A stretch of DNA of 64,000 nt from CAZUXE01 sp964624585 (GTDB lineage: Bacteria; Hydrothermota; Tepidihabitantia; B3-TA06): positions 1-64,000 of the forward strand of contig CAZUXE010000008.1 of assembly GCA_964624585.1 (NCBI GenBank), written 5' to 3'. Of this stretch, positions 51,522 through 60,874 are shown in pieces. Below the pieces are notes generated by a model that was given only the letters and a program-made list of their open reading frames with translations, had not been told where the DNA came from and searched no databases. Every line of letters begins with the position of its first letter. Position 1 is the first letter of the stretch. Made by a program: the position numbers and the translations under genes.

Positions 51522-52031
51522 ATGTATGAATCCCAAGAACCAAGCATAAAAGCAAAACGCTGTTTTATTGCTGCGGGCGCGCAGCTTATAGGTAGAGTAG
51601 AGCTGGGAGAACTTTCCAGCGTATGGTATAATGCCGTTATTCGCGGCGATATCAATTATATAAAAATCGGAAGCAAAACCAATATTCAGGATAACTGTGT
51701 TCTGCATGTAACACATGAACTTCCCGTAATTATAGGCGATAGTGTTACTATTGGTCATGGCGCTGTAATTCATGGATGTAGCATAGAGGACGATGTGCTT
51801 ATTGGAATGGGCGCTATTGTGTTAGATGGTGCGAAAATTGGCAAGGGTTCTGTGATTGCTGCAGGTACGCTGGTTAAAGAAAGAATGGATGTTCCGCCTC
51901 ATTCACTAGTTGCAGGAGTTCCAGGGGTTATCAAACGCACTCTTGATCCGTCTACTATTAAGATGATTCGTCAAGCTGGGGAACATTACGTTGAACAAAC
52001 CCTGAGGCATCTTCAGGAGATTGGTGAATGA
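51522..52031 (+). CDS. Gamma-carbonic-anhydrase-like hexapeptide protein
   Basis: 169-residue left-handed beta-helix trimer of the gamma-class carbonic anhydrase family. SVWYNAVIRGD (33-43) and NIQDNCVLH are signatures; His62, His79 (IGHGA) and His84 (HGC) are at the positions of the three zinc ligands. Many relatives in this family have no proven carbonic anhydrase activity. It is the first gene of a tight operon ending with pyrC; bicarbonate supply for carbamoyl phosphate would fit pyrimidine synthesis, but this is inference. Overlaps the next gene by four bases. Confidence 0.9.
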   Translation: MYESQEPSIKAKRCFIAAGAQLIGRVELGELSSVWYNAVIRGDINYIKIGSKTNIQDNCVLHVTHELPVIIGDSVTIGHGAVIHGCSIEDDVLIGMGAIVLDGAKIGKGSVIAAGTLVKERMDVPPHSLVAGVPGVIKRTLDPSTIKMIRQAGEHYVEQTLRHLQEIGE

Positions 52032-53722
52032 AGGCTTTATTCAGAATAGTCGCTTTGGCACTAGCGGCTGTTTTAATTCTTTCATCAACCGGCTGTTGGT
52101 TGTTTATAAACAGAGATAAATACGAAGCCGAGGCTCTAGCGTTATTTCAGACAGGGGAGTCGTTTTATAAGAAGAATGACTATACAAACGCCATTGCCAG
52201 CTACGATATTTTGATAAAAAAATACCCCTATTCTCAACTGCTTGATGATGCTTACTATATGATATCGCTATCTTTTGCCAAGAATAAAGACTGGGAACAT
52301 GCGGTAGGTGCGGCACAAAAATTATTCACCATTGCTCCATCTTCGCCACTTGTTCATAAAACCTTTATTATAAAGGCTGAAGGATATGAAAACATGGGAA
52401 TGTATCCAGAGGCTATTGCTTCATATTTTGATACATACCTGTATTCTAAAAATCACGCAGAGGTCTCGATTGCTGAAACCAAGGCTAAGAATCTTTTGGG
52501 CAGAGAAGAAGACTATCACGCGCTTCAGAACTTATATGCAACCTATAAAAGAACAAATGTCGCGGAATGGCTTCTATATCAACTAGGTTCACGTGCCTTT
52601 GACTTAAAGGAGTACGAGGCTTCCGAAAGGTATTTTGCAGAATTAAGAAGGAGATTTCCTCACAGTCGCTATATAGATAAAATAGAAGGAAGAGAAATAA
52701 CTGCGGCAACATTAAAAGGCGAATTAGTCTGCGGTGTGTTGTTGCCCTTGAGTGGAAGTTTTTCAACCTATGGTCAAAATGTCAAAAGGGGTGTTGAATT
52801 AGCGCATTCGTTTAAGAGCGCTTCTCCAATTAAACTTATCTATTACGATACCCAGTCTAATCCGGCTCAGGCCGCCCAGGGAATACAGGAACTTATAGTC
52901 AAGGGGGCTAAGGTAGTAATAGGTCCCCTTACCTCTAAAGAAGTTGAAGCAAGTGTGAAAATTGCAGCTATAAATGGTGTGATTATGATTTCTCCTACTT
53001 CAACCGATCCAAACTTACTTTCGCTTTATGAAGGATTATTTCAACTTAATTCCTATCCAGAAGAAGAGACCAGACAAATTGCCAAATATGCACTTAAGAA
53101 GGGAGTTAAGAAATTCGGTATACTCTATCCTCAAAACAAGCAAGGAAGGTTTCTTGCCGATGTTTTCAGCGCCACAGTTAAAGCGCGCGGCGCACAGCTA
53201 CTTTATTCAATAGCTCTTAGTGACACTGTAGTTAATATGAAAGAAACCTTTCTGACTATTCGTCATCAAGGAGCTGAAGCAGTATTTGTTCCTTTTGATG
53301 AACATCAACTACTCTCGGTTGTTCCACAAATCGGTTACTATAAAATGAAAACTTTTATTCTGGGCCTTGATGATTTTGCAGATGAGGAAATACTGCGAAA
53401 GGGAGGTGTTACCTTTGAGGGAATTTGGTTCGCTTCACCGCCTGGTAGAATAACTTCACCACATTTCTTTGAAACCTTCTACAGTCATTACCAGCGTAAG
53501 TATACTCAGAGTCCTGATTGGGCGTCCGCCCTGGGTTATGACGCCTATAATTTTCTCTACGATGCTTTAACTGAGGGGAAAAACCGTGGTTTGGATGAAT
53601 CTCTTAGGAATATTAAAAATCGTAAAGGGGTTATGGGAAGATTGGTGTATTTAAGCAGTCCTTCCGCTCCTGCGATAAGAATTTATACTATTTACAAGAA
53701 TGAAGTTAAGGAGATTAAATGA
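52028..53722 (+). CDS. TPR + periplasmic-binding-fold lipoprotein (LpoA-like layout)
   Basis: 564-residue lipoprotein: signal ending LSSTGC (Cys23). Residues about 40-215 are TPR-like helices of BamD/YbgF style (FQTGESFYKKNDYTNAIASYD). From about 237 to the end is a type I periplasmic-binding fold like ABC branched-chain amino acid receptors: GVLLPLSGSFSTYG, GPLTSKEVEA, ISPTSTDPNL. The order matches LpoA, the outer-membrane activator of penicillin-binding protein 1A, so a peptidoglycan role is plausible; a free ligand receptor is the alternative. ATGA overlaps on both sides place it firmly within the pyr operon. Confidence 0.85.
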   Translation: MKALFRIVALALAAVLILSSTGCWLFINRDKYEAEALALFQTGESFYKKNDYTNAIASYDILIKKYPYSQLLDDAYYMISLSFAKNKDWEHAVGAAQKLFTIAPSSPLVHKTFIIKAEGYENMGMYPEAIASYFDTYLYSKNHAEVSIAETKAKNLLGREEDYHALQNLYATYKRTNVAEWLLYQLGSRAFDLKEYEASERYFAELRRRFPHSRYIDKIEGREITAATLKGELVCGVLLPLSGSFSTYGQNVKRGVELAHSFKSASPIKLIYYDTQSNPAQAAQGIQELIVKGAKVVIGPLTSKEVEASVKIAAINGVIMISPTSTDPNLLSLYEGLFQLNSYPEEETRQIAKYALKKGVKKFGILYPQNKQGRFLADVFSATVKARGAQLLYSIALSDTVVNMKETFLTIRHQGAEAVFVPFDEHQLLSVVPQIGYYKMKTFILGLDDFADEEILRKGGVTFEGIWFASPPGRITSPHFFETFYSHYQRKYTQSPDWASALGYDAYNFLYDALTEGKNRGLDESLRNIKNRKGVMGRLVYLSSPSAPAIRIYTIYKNEVKEIK

Positions 53723-53955
53723 GTGAAAACAAAAGAAAAAAGAGTAAGAGGTCTTTTCACCCTACTCAAACGCCTAGGATGCATGTAATTAACTGGCTGT
53801 TGTTACTTATAGGCGTTGTAGTTATTGGTTTTGGATTCCTGTCACTATCCAAGGGTTCCATAACACTTGCTCCAATACTTTTGGTTGTAGGTTATTGCGT
53901 CATTATACCCATAGCACTGTTATTCAAACCAAGGATGTGGAATAACAATGCATGA
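53719..53955 (+). CDS. Small two-helix membrane protein (DUF3098-like)
   Basis: 78 residues: a basic N-terminus (NKRKKSKRS) and two membrane segments (about 24-43 and 48-69), ending RMWNNNA. The layout and length resemble DUF3098. It overlaps the genes before and after (4 and 8 bp). Function unknown. Confidence 0.75.
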   Translation: MSENKRKKSKRSFHPTQTPRMHVINWLLLLIGVVVIGFGFLSLSKGSITLAPILLVVGYCVIIPIALLFKPRMWNNNA

Positions 53956-54505
53956 GCGTCAGTTGGCCGATTCAGCCGAAATAGGCCGAATGATTACCCG
54001 AATAGCTACTCAGGTAGTTGAGAGAAATAAAGGAACGGATAATTTAGTTCTTGTCGGAATTGTCAGGCGAGGCGATATTATTGCTCGTCGTCTGGCGGCG
54101 GAGTTAAAGCGTCTTGAAGGCCGCGATATTCCGGTTGGAGCAATAGATATCACCTTATACAGGGACGATTTGAAAATGGCGGCTGAAATGCCTATAGTAC
54201 AGCAGAGTTCGGTTCCCTTTGATATTTCAGGAAAAATTGTAGTTCTGGTTGATGATGTTCTTTTTACAGGACGTACAGTTAGAGCCGCCTTGACAGAAAT
54301 TCTTGACTTCGGTAGGCCCAGGGTAATTCAGTTGGCTGTTTTGGTAGATAGGGTACAGAGAGAGCTGCCTATTGGGGCAGATTTTATTGGACGAAAGATA
54401 CCGGCTGCTAAAAATGAAATTATTGATGTGTGTTTAGCAGAACTTGATTCTCAGGAAGGCATTTTTATAAAGAAGAAAATAATTAACGAGGAGGATGAAA
54501 AGTGA
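53948..54505 (+). CDS. pyrR: PyrR bifunctional regulator/uracil phosphoribosyltransferase
   Basis: 185 residues. The PRPP-binding motif VVLVDDVLFTGRTVRAA (about 97-113) and early VLVGIVRRGD (about 35-44) identify PyrR, an RNA-binding attenuator of pyr operons in Gram-positive bacteria and a weak uracil phosphoribosyltransferase. No obvious PyrR attenuator is visible, because the genes up and downstream overlap or abut. It may act by phosphoribosyl transfer only, or on a target upstream of the window. Confidence 0.93.
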   Translation: MHERQLADSAEIGRMITRIATQVVERNKGTDNLVLVGIVRRGDIIARRLAAELKRLEGRDIPVGAIDITLYRDDLKMAAEMPIVQQSSVPFDISGKIVVLVDDVLFTGRTVRAALTEILDFGRPRVIQLAVLVDRVQRELPIGADFIGRKIPAAKNEIIDVCLAELDSQEGIFIKKKIINEEDEK

Positions 54506-55437
54506 TGTGGTCACACAGACATCTTCTTGGTCTTGAAGGGCTTTCTGTAGAGGAATTGACTTTTTTGCTTGATACGGCAGAGCGTTTCCACGAAGTGCTA
54601 GATAGACCTATTCCCTTCGTACCTGCTCTTAGAGGAAAAACTATCCTTAACATGTTCTATGAACCTTCCACACGTACCTCAACCTCCTTTGCTATGGCAG
54701 GTAAAAGACTGTCAGCTGATATGGTGGGATTCAGTAAATCAAGCTCTGCTGTAAAAAAAGGCGAAACCCTTCTGGATACTGTGAAAACCATTGAATCAAT
54801 GCGCATAGATGGTTTGGTTATCAGGCACTCATGCCCTGGGTCAGCTAAATTCATTGCCGACAGGGTAGACGCATTTGTAGTGAACGCAGGCGATGGCGCT
54901 CATGAACATCCCACTCAAGGACTACTAGATATGTTTGCCGCCCGTAAGCGAGTTGAGAGCTTTGAAGGCAAGCATATAGCTATTGTTGGAGATATAGCCC
55001 ACAGTCGAGTTGTCCGTTCAGCCATACATGGTTTTTCGACCATGGGAGCAAAGGTTGTAGTTTCCGGTCCGGCTACATTGATTCCCCATAACTTTAAACA
55101 GGCTTTCCCTGATGTGGAAATTGAAACCAATTTCGATAGGCTCATTCCCGATATGGATATGATAATGATGCTTAGAATACAAATGGAACGTCAACACAAG
55201 GGATTATTTCCTTCAATTAGGGAATATCGTAAGCTTTATTGTCTTACTGAAGATAGATTGAAAAGGGCTAAGCCAGACGTTGTGGTAATGCATCCGGGGC
55301 CTATGAACCGTGGTGTTGAAATAGAGCCTCGTGTTGCTGATGGAGCGAATTCTGTAATTCTCAATCAAGTAAAAGCCGGCGTAGCTGTAAGAATGGCGGT
55401 TCTTTACATACTGGCTGGAGGTGAACTTGAACGCTAA
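54502..55437 (+). CDS. pyrB: Aspartate carbamoyltransferase catalytic subunit
   Basis: Condenses carbamoyl phosphate with aspartate, the first committed step of pyrimidine synthesis. The carbamoyl phosphate site STRTS (56-60 from the GTG) follows FYEP; HPTQ (in EHPTQGLLDMF) and HPGPMNRGVEI are the other signatures. Length 311 is normal. Start is GTG 54502 or ATG 54505 (TGATG with the pyrR stop); GAGGAGG fits either, slightly better the GTG. No regulatory PyrI is present in the window. Confidence 0.96.
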   Translation: MMWSHRHLLGLEGLSVEELTFLLDTAERFHEVLDRPIPFVPALRGKTILNMFYEPSTRTSTSFAMAGKRLSADMVGFSKSSSAVKKGETLLDTVKTIESMRIDGLVIRHSCPGSAKFIADRVDAFVVNAGDGAHEHPTQGLLDMFAARKRVESFEGKHIAIVGDIAHSRVVRSAIHGFSTMGAKVVVSGPATLIPHNFKQAFPDVEIETNFDRLIPDMDMIMMLRIQMERQHKGLFPSIREYRKLYCLTEDRLKRAKPDVVVMHPGPMNRGVEIEPRVADGANSVILNQVKAGVAVRMAVLYILAGGELER

Positions 55438-56704
55438 ATTCCTCATAACGGGCGGATTTGTTTTCTTTCCACAAGAAAGAGCAATTAGGCAAGTGGATAT
55501 AGAGATTGTTGACGGAAGGATATCAAGAATTGGAAGCGGACTTTCTCATGAAGCAGATGTTCAGATAATTGAAGCAAGCTCTAAGCTTATATCACCAGGT
55601 TTTATTGATTTACATGTTCATCTTCGTGAACCGGGCAGGGAGGACAAGGAAACCCTTGCATCAGGCGCAATGGCTGCTTTAGCCGGAGGCTTTACTACTA
55701 TCTGTGCAATGCCGAATACCTCTCCTCCAACGGATACCAGAGAGCAGGCTGCGTATATAAAAAAGACCTCACAAGACTTAGGCCTGGCGCGCATTCTTCC
55801 TATAGGAACTGCAACTAAGGGTAGAGGAGGCAAGGAAATTTCGGAATATGCCTTTTTGAAAGAAGGTGGTGCTGTTGCCTTTTCAGATGATGGCGACTGG
55901 ATAGTTGCCTCCAATGTGATGCAGTGTGCATTGGAATATGCAGATATGCTGGATATGCCTGTTATTACTCATGCTGAGGATCCTTCATTGTGCGAAGATG
56001 GCGTTATGAACGAGAGCAAAGTTTCCGCCAAGTTAGGATTAGCTGTAAGGCCTGCTGTTGCAGAAGAGATTGCCTTATCCAGAGACCTTGCGCTTGCCGC
56101 CTACACAAAAGCTCATTTGCATGTAGCTCATCTTTCCACGAAGAAAGGTGTTGAGATGCTTCGTGCTGCACGCGCCGCTGGGGTTAGGGTTACTGCTGAA
56201 GTAAGTCCTCATCACCTGACTTTGACAGATGAAGCCTTGGCCGGTTTTGATTCCAACTACAAGCTTAATCCTCCATTGAGAACGGAAGACGATAGGCTTG
56301 CTTTAATTGAAGGATTGCTTGATGGAACCATTCAGGCTATTGCCACAGATCATGCTCCCCATAGCCTTGAAGAAAAGGAACAAGAACTTAACCTAGCTCC
56401 TGCAGGAATAATTGGTTTGCAGACCGCACTTCCTGTAGTTTGGGAGGCCTTGGTTAAGCCAAATAAACTTCGCGCTGAGCTAGTACTTGCCGCTTTAACC
56501 CAGGGGCCGGCTTCAGTGATTGGACTTTCCAAGAATCTTGAGGAAGGAATTGAAGCCGATTTAGTAATTTTTAATCCTGAACGCCGTTGGATATTTAACT
56601 CAACAAACAATAAATCGCTTTCTGAAAATTCGCCATGGTTCTCTAAGGAACTAACCGGTAAAATAGAGCATGTATTCTTGCAGGAAAAACATTTTGAATT
56701 CTAA
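55427..56704 (+). CDS. pyrC: Dihydroorotase
   Basis: Amidohydrolase that cyclises carbamoyl aspartate to dihydroorotate. Metal ligands His63 and His65 lie in DLHVHLREPG (61-70); ATDHAPH near residue 310 carries the last catalytic Asp. The 425-residue length fits class I enzymes. I prefer TTG at 55427, five bases after GGAGG (55417-55421), to the GTG at 55421 that overlaps the ribosome site. It overlaps pyrB by 11 bp and ends the operon; the terminator is at 56786-56813. Confidence 0.95.
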   Translation: MNAKFLITGGFVFFPQERAIRQVDIEIVDGRISRIGSGLSHEADVQIIEASSKLISPGFIDLHVHLREPGREDKETLASGAMAALAGGFTTICAMPNTSPPTDTREQAAYIKKTSQDLGLARILPIGTATKGRGGKEISEYAFLKEGGAVAFSDDGDWIVASNVMQCALEYADMLDMPVITHAEDPSLCEDGVMNESKVSAKLGLAVRPAVAEEIALSRDLALAAYTKAHLHVAHLSTKKGVEMLRAARAAGVRVTAEVSPHHLTLTDEALAGFDSNYKLNPPLRTEDDRLALIEGLLDGTIQAIATDHAPHSLEEKEQELNLAPAGIIGLQTALPVVWEALVKPNKLRAELVLAALTQGPASVIGLSKNLEEGIEADLVIFNPERRWIFNSTNNKSLSENSPWFSKELTGKIEHVFLQEKHFEF

Positions 56705-56785
56705 TAAAAAAGAGCCTTGGGATTCTAAATATAATGGGATTTTTGTCTGTCAGCGCTAGACTTGATATTTATTGAAAGATATTGA

Positions 56786-56813
56786 AAAGAGAGGCGGTTT
56801 TCCGCCTCTCTTT
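56786..56813. terminator. Bidirectional terminator between pyrC and the glycosyltransferase gene
   Basis: Twelve-base perfect stem AAAGAGAGGCGG (56786-56797) / CCGCCTCTCTTT (56802-56813) with a TTTT loop. T-rich tails occur on both strands, and it directly abuts the glycosyltransferase stop codon. Confidence 0.88.
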
Positions 56814-58127
56814 CTAACCTCCGTCAATTACCTTTTCAGCACTTATTCTTTTGGCCTTACCCCATCCGCGAGCCTCAAAGCCGAAGCAGAGATTAAAAAC
56901 AGCGACAATTACAATAGGGAACCAATGAAGCATGTAGAACATGGTTACAAAGGTTCTGCCTACTATTTGGAAAAATCCGTAGCGTTTTTCCCTCAAGAAC
57001 GCAGCGAATAGGTTAACTGCCATAGCAATAGTAGTAACACCTACAATAACTGCCAGGTTCCCAAGCCTTACGTAACCTATGCTAAATAACCATATAAATT
57101 GGGTTATCAAATCAAAGAATATGTATATTGGTAATGCGAACTCCAAAAGAAACACTGCCATATCAAAACGCTGTTGGGGATGAAGCGGGCCTTTGATTAT
57201 TTTGGGCATATGGATAAGGTAACGAAGGATACTTCCTTCAATCCAGCGGAGTCTTTGCTTGAAGAAACTTTTCAAGTCGGGCGCGGCCTGTTCCCATACA
57301 CATGTTTCGGGAACAAATCTTATTTTGTAGCCTCCAAGAAGCATTTTGGTTGATAAATCAAGATCTTCGGTTATTGTGTGCTTGCTCCATCCACCTATTG
57401 CCTTAAGGGCAGACTTTTTAATAAATGAGCCGTTCCCTTTGAATTCTACCGCTCCGCCAACGGCATCCTTGCCAAGTTGAACGCTTGTGTCAATCTTGTA
57501 CTCGTCTGCCTGCCTTTGGCATAGACCGTTGGTTTCAGGATTAGCAATTCGTTTGGCAACCTGCGCTCCGCCGACACTTTTATCGGCAAGGTAACCTACG
57601 GATTTATAGATTAAATCTACGGGGAAGTGGGCATCGGCATCAAGAATCAAAAGCACTTCACCTTTAGTCAAGGGCAGGCAGTCGTTTAAGGCCGCAGCCT
57701 TGCCTGGGAAAGCTGTGGCTGGGCGACTTAAAATATTCAGATTTTTGTACTTTTTGGAAAGTACGGAGAGTACCTTGGGGGTTGAGTCTGTTGAACGGTC
57801 ATCCACAACCCATACCTCGTAATTTCTTTTGCCGTTTTTGTGATAGCGAATTTTCATGGCCTGTTCAACCGTAAGGGCAATTACTTCCTCTTCATTGTGA
57901 GCGGGTATAATTATTGATACAAATGGAGTATAGTTGTTATCCGGTGGAACACGCTCCTGACCTTTACCAATCATTAACGCAAAGTAGGCCAGCAGGATTA
58001 AAAAGAAGAGGGCTGTTCCAAGAAAGAACCACGGGCTTAGTTTCATAAACATTTGCAGCCCGATAAGAAAGACTACAAATAAAATAAGCATTAGCCGACG
58101 GTTAAAAGGTATACGTGTTATTGTCAC
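56814..58127 (-). CDS. Membrane glycosyltransferase, family 2
   Basis: 437 residues with two N-terminal membrane segments (about 11-27 and 32-53) and further ones after residue 320. The cytosolic GT-A domain has WVVDDRSTDS, DADAHFP, TITEDLDLS and the QRLRW motif of processive enzymes such as cellulose, hyaluronan or poly-GlcNAc synthases. It probably makes or extends an envelope polysaccharide; the sugar is unknown. The GTG start lies seven bases past the promoter -10 box, so the mRNA is leaderless. No polysaccharide partner gene is beside it. Confidence 0.9.
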   Translation of the reverse strand: MTITRIPFNRRLMLILFVVFLIGLQMFMKLSPWFFLGTALFFLILLAYFALMIGKGQERVPPDNNYTPFVSIIIPAHNEEEVIALTVEQAMKIRYHKNGKRNYEVWVVDDRSTDSTPKVLSVLSKKYKNLNILSRPATAFPGKAAALNDCLPLTKGEVLLILDADAHFPVDLIYKSVGYLADKSVGGAQVAKRIANPETNGLCQRQADEYKIDTSVQLGKDAVGGAVEFKGNGSFIKKSALKAIGGWSKHTITEDLDLSTKMLLGGYKIRFVPETCVWEQAAPDLKSFFKQRLRWIEGSILRYLIHMPKIIKGPLHPQQRFDMAVFLLEFALPIYIFFDLITQFIWLFSIGYVRLGNLAVIVGVTTIAMAVNLFAAFLREKRYGFFQIVGRTFVTMFYMLHWFPIVIVAVFNLCFGFEARGWGKAKRISAEKVIDGG

Positions 58128-58133
58128 ATCTGG

Positions 58134-58162
58134 AGTCTAGCCTTGCATACAGTTCTTGTCAA
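58134..58162 (-). promoter_or_regulatory. Promoter of the glycosyltransferase gene, leaderless GTG start
   Basis: Minus strand TTGACA (58162-58157), 17 bp, TAGACT (58139-58134). The GTG at 58127 is the seventh base past the -10 box. Confidence 0.7.
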
Positions 58163-58420
58163 GTACAGTTAGCAGCTGTTGAAAGCTAGATACCATAATT
58201 CTATGATGATGAATATCTTTGTATCTTGAAAACATCATAAATTACAAAAGTAAATAGGTCGAAGCGGGCATCAACTTGTGAATAGGGGAGCTTGAAACAT
58301 TATAGCGTCTATTGCGTCAAGATAAGATATACTCTTTATAAGTGAATAGATGCGTATCCCTCACTGTAATGTAGGTATTAGGTTAATTTGTGAAGTAACT
58401 ATAAAACACGGAGAGGCTGT

Positions 58421-60766
58421 ATGACACAGTTATTGCTTTTTTTAACAATGGGAGTGGGGTATTTGGGAGGTATGTCTGTAAGTTTTACCAAACGTGCGGA
58501 AGCTATTTGGTCTAACCCTGCCGGTTTGGCGTTTCACTCTAAATGGGCAGAGCTTCGCCTTAACGGCGCTTCGGTTCCGAATAGTAATTTTGCATACCGT
58601 CTTGGGATAAGCGCAGGTGTGTTTGGATTCGGCTATTATCCTGGCGATTCTACAGGAAACTTTAGCGCAGGAATAGGTATTCCTTTGGGAAAAAGATACA
58701 GAATAGGCGGCGCATATTCCTGGGGCGAACAAAAGCACTGGAGTTTTGGTTTTGAGGGGAATCCTTTTAATTGGTTAGCCGTTGGTGGGATGCTTAAGAC
58801 AACAGATACTATAAGCTTGAACTTTGGTCTAGGAGTAAGGCCTTTTACCGACAGGGTAACGGTTTTCAGCGATCTTGGCTATAAAGGTGGTCTAAAAAGT
58901 CTTAAATTTGGGCTTGGTGTTGAGCCAATATCGGGTGTAGTTCTTTCAGGCTCACTTACTCAGCCGCTTGACGGCAACGGTCACCTGGCCTGGGCTGGCG
59001 GATTAGAATTGGCCATTGCTAATGTTAAACTTGGCGCAAGCTATAATTCAGATAAGGTTGTAGGTATAGGTCTTGGAATTTCTCTACCGAGTTATCCTGG
59101 AATAGACTTTTCAAAACACGGGCCTAAGGTTATAGAATTTATTCCTAAAGGACGTCCTGAAAGCGGAAAGTCTCCTTTATTTAAGTTCCTGAATGTATCC
59201 GTAGGCGGTTCATCTAAAACATTCTACAGTATTCTTGCCGATTTACGCGGTCTTGGAGAACAAAATGACGTCAAGGGTATACTGCTTGATTTCAGAAAGG
59301 CTTCATACTCAAGCTATCAAATGGAAGAGCTTCGCTCAGAACTGGCGCGTTTGAAAAAAGCAGGGGTTAAGATTATTGCCTTTGGCGAGGATTTTTCTAT
59401 CTCTAGTATATATCTTGCTTCTGTGGCTGATAAAGTATACCTTGTTCCTACGGGTAATGTATCTTTTGCAAGCGGTTACGTACGTACATTACATATCAAA
59501 AAAGCCCTCAATAAATTAGGTATAGAGCCACAATTCTATCGTGTTGGAGAATACAAATCGGCTTATGAATTGTTTGAATTTTCTGAAACTTCTGATGAAA
59601 ACAAGGAACAGTTAAAGGCCTACCTTTCATCTCTTTACGATGAGTTGCTGAATACAATTGCAAAAGCCCGCAATATTCAGCGTACTGAATTAGAAAAGAT
59701 GATGAAGGAACGTGTAATATTTAACGCAGATACTGCAAAAGCTCTTAGACTTATTGATGGACTTTGTCAGGCAGTTGAACTTGATTCCATTGTTAAACTT
59801 GAGTTCGGTGAGAATGCAAGTAGGGTTGAATTCTCCAAGCACAAGGAGCATATTGAAGGAGTCCCTCGTGCATGGGTTAAAGATGATAGGAAATCTAATG
59901 CAGGTTTCAAAAAAGGAAGCATAGCAATTGTTGTTGCCGAAGGTTCTATTGTTACAGGAGAATCTAGTGTTAACCCAATTCCCATTCCCCTTCTTGGAGG
60001 CAAGCAAGTTGGCTCAACTACTATTGCGGAAGCGCTTGAGAAGATACGCAAGGATGACGATATCAAGGCGGTTGTTTTTAGAATAAATTCAGGAGGCGGT
60101 TCTGCTCTTGCTTCAGAGATAATGAATCGCGCGCTTACCAATTTAGCCAAGGAAAAGCCGGTAATTGTTTCTATGGCTGGAATGGCTGCTTCAGGTGGTT
60201 ACTATATCTCAGCGCCTGCAAAGAAGATTTACGCAGATGCCACAACCCTTACCGGTTCAATAGGCATTTTGGGCGGCAAGTTCGTGTCCAAGGGGTTTGA
60301 TGAAAAGCTGGGTATTACTAGAGAAACGGTTAAGCTTTATCCTCATGCAGATATGTTTAGTCCTGATAGGCCATTTGATGAAAAGGAAGCAAAGTTAATG
60401 CAGGGCCTTATGGATGAAGGTTATGCGGAATTTGTTAATCGTGTGGCTGAAGGCCGTGAGATGTCTTTTAAGGAAGTTGATAAGGTTGCCAGAGGTCGCA
60501 TTTGGTCAGGCCCTGACGGTGTACGTGTCGGCTTGGTTGACGAAATCGGAGGCATTATGGACGCGGTTGATGAGGCACGTAAAATGGCAGAGCTTGGCGC
60601 AGACTGCAAGGTGGAATTTTATCCGGAACCCACGCCGCTCATAGATGTTAAGAATGAACCCGAAGCTTCTATTTTGGAAACAGTGTCCTTAAAGAATCTT
60701 CCTTCGTGGCTTCAGGAACACATGCTTTACATGCTGCCTTATCAAATAGAAATATCGACTAACTAG
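58421..60766 (+). CDS. sppA: SppA-like signal peptide peptidase fused to an N-terminal beta-barrel-like domain
   Basis: 781 residues. After a hydrophobic start (about 1-15), residues about 20-240 have a beta-barrel style: SNPAGLAF (31-38) is the hallmark of PorV/UPF0164/FadL-like outer-membrane proteins, and repeated short amphipathic Gly-rich strands follow. From about 255 onward are two S49 peptidase halves: Lys379 in YKSAYELFEF matches the SppA catalytic lysine, and Ser591 in MAASGGYYIS the nucleophile. SppA usually sits in the inner membrane; the barrel suggests a different membrane or a cleaved fusion. Ribosome site GGAGAGG; strong terminator downstream. No convincing promoter upstream. 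Confidence 0.88.
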   Translation: MTQLLLFLTMGVGYLGGMSVSFTKRAEAIWSNPAGLAFHSKWAELRLNGASVPNSNFAYRLGISAGVFGFGYYPGDSTGNFSAGIGIPLGKRYRIGGAYSWGEQKHWSFGFEGNPFNWLAVGGMLKTTDTISLNFGLGVRPFTDRVTVFSDLGYKGGLKSLKFGLGVEPISGVVLSGSLTQPLDGNGHLAWAGGLELAIANVKLGASYNSDKVVGIGLGISLPSYPGIDFSKHGPKVIEFIPKGRPESGKSPLFKFLNVSVGGSSKTFYSILADLRGLGEQNDVKGILLDFRKASYSSYQMEELRSELARLKKAGVKIIAFGEDFSISSIYLASVADKVYLVPTGNVSFASGYVRTLHIKKALNKLGIEPQFYRVGEYKSAYELFEFSETSDENKEQLKAYLSSLYDELLNTIAKARNIQRTELEKMMKERVIFNADTAKALRLIDGLCQAVELDSIVKLEFGENASRVEFSKHKEHIEGVPRAWVKDDRKSNAGFKKGSIAIVVAEGSIVTGESSVNPIPIPLLGGKQVGSTTIAEALEKIRKDDDIKAVVFRINSGGGSALASEIMNRALTNLAKEKPVIVSMAGMAASGGYYISAPAKKIYADATTLTGSIGILGGKFVSKGFDEKLGITRETVKLYPHADMFSPDRPFDEKEAKLMQGLMDEGYAEFVNRVAEGREMSFKEVDKVARGRIWSGPDGVRVGLVDEIGGIMDAVDEARKMAELGADCKVEFYPEPTPLIDVKNEPEASILETVSLKNLPSWLQEHMLYMLPYQIEISTN

Positions 60767-60783
60767 TAAACAAGAGAAGACCT

Positions 60784-60807
60784 AAGAGGCCGTGAATGCG
60801 GCCTCTT
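60784..60807 (+). terminator. Terminator of the sppA-like gene
   Basis: Nine-base stem AAGAGGCCG (60784-60792) / CGGCCTCTT (60799-60807) with a six-base loop, followed by a run of seven or more T on the plus strand. Confidence 0.9.
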
Positions 60808-60874
60808 TTTTTCTCAAATCTTCTCAAACGAACTTACAAGTCTATGAATGCTCACTTAGCTAATTGAGAGCGTT

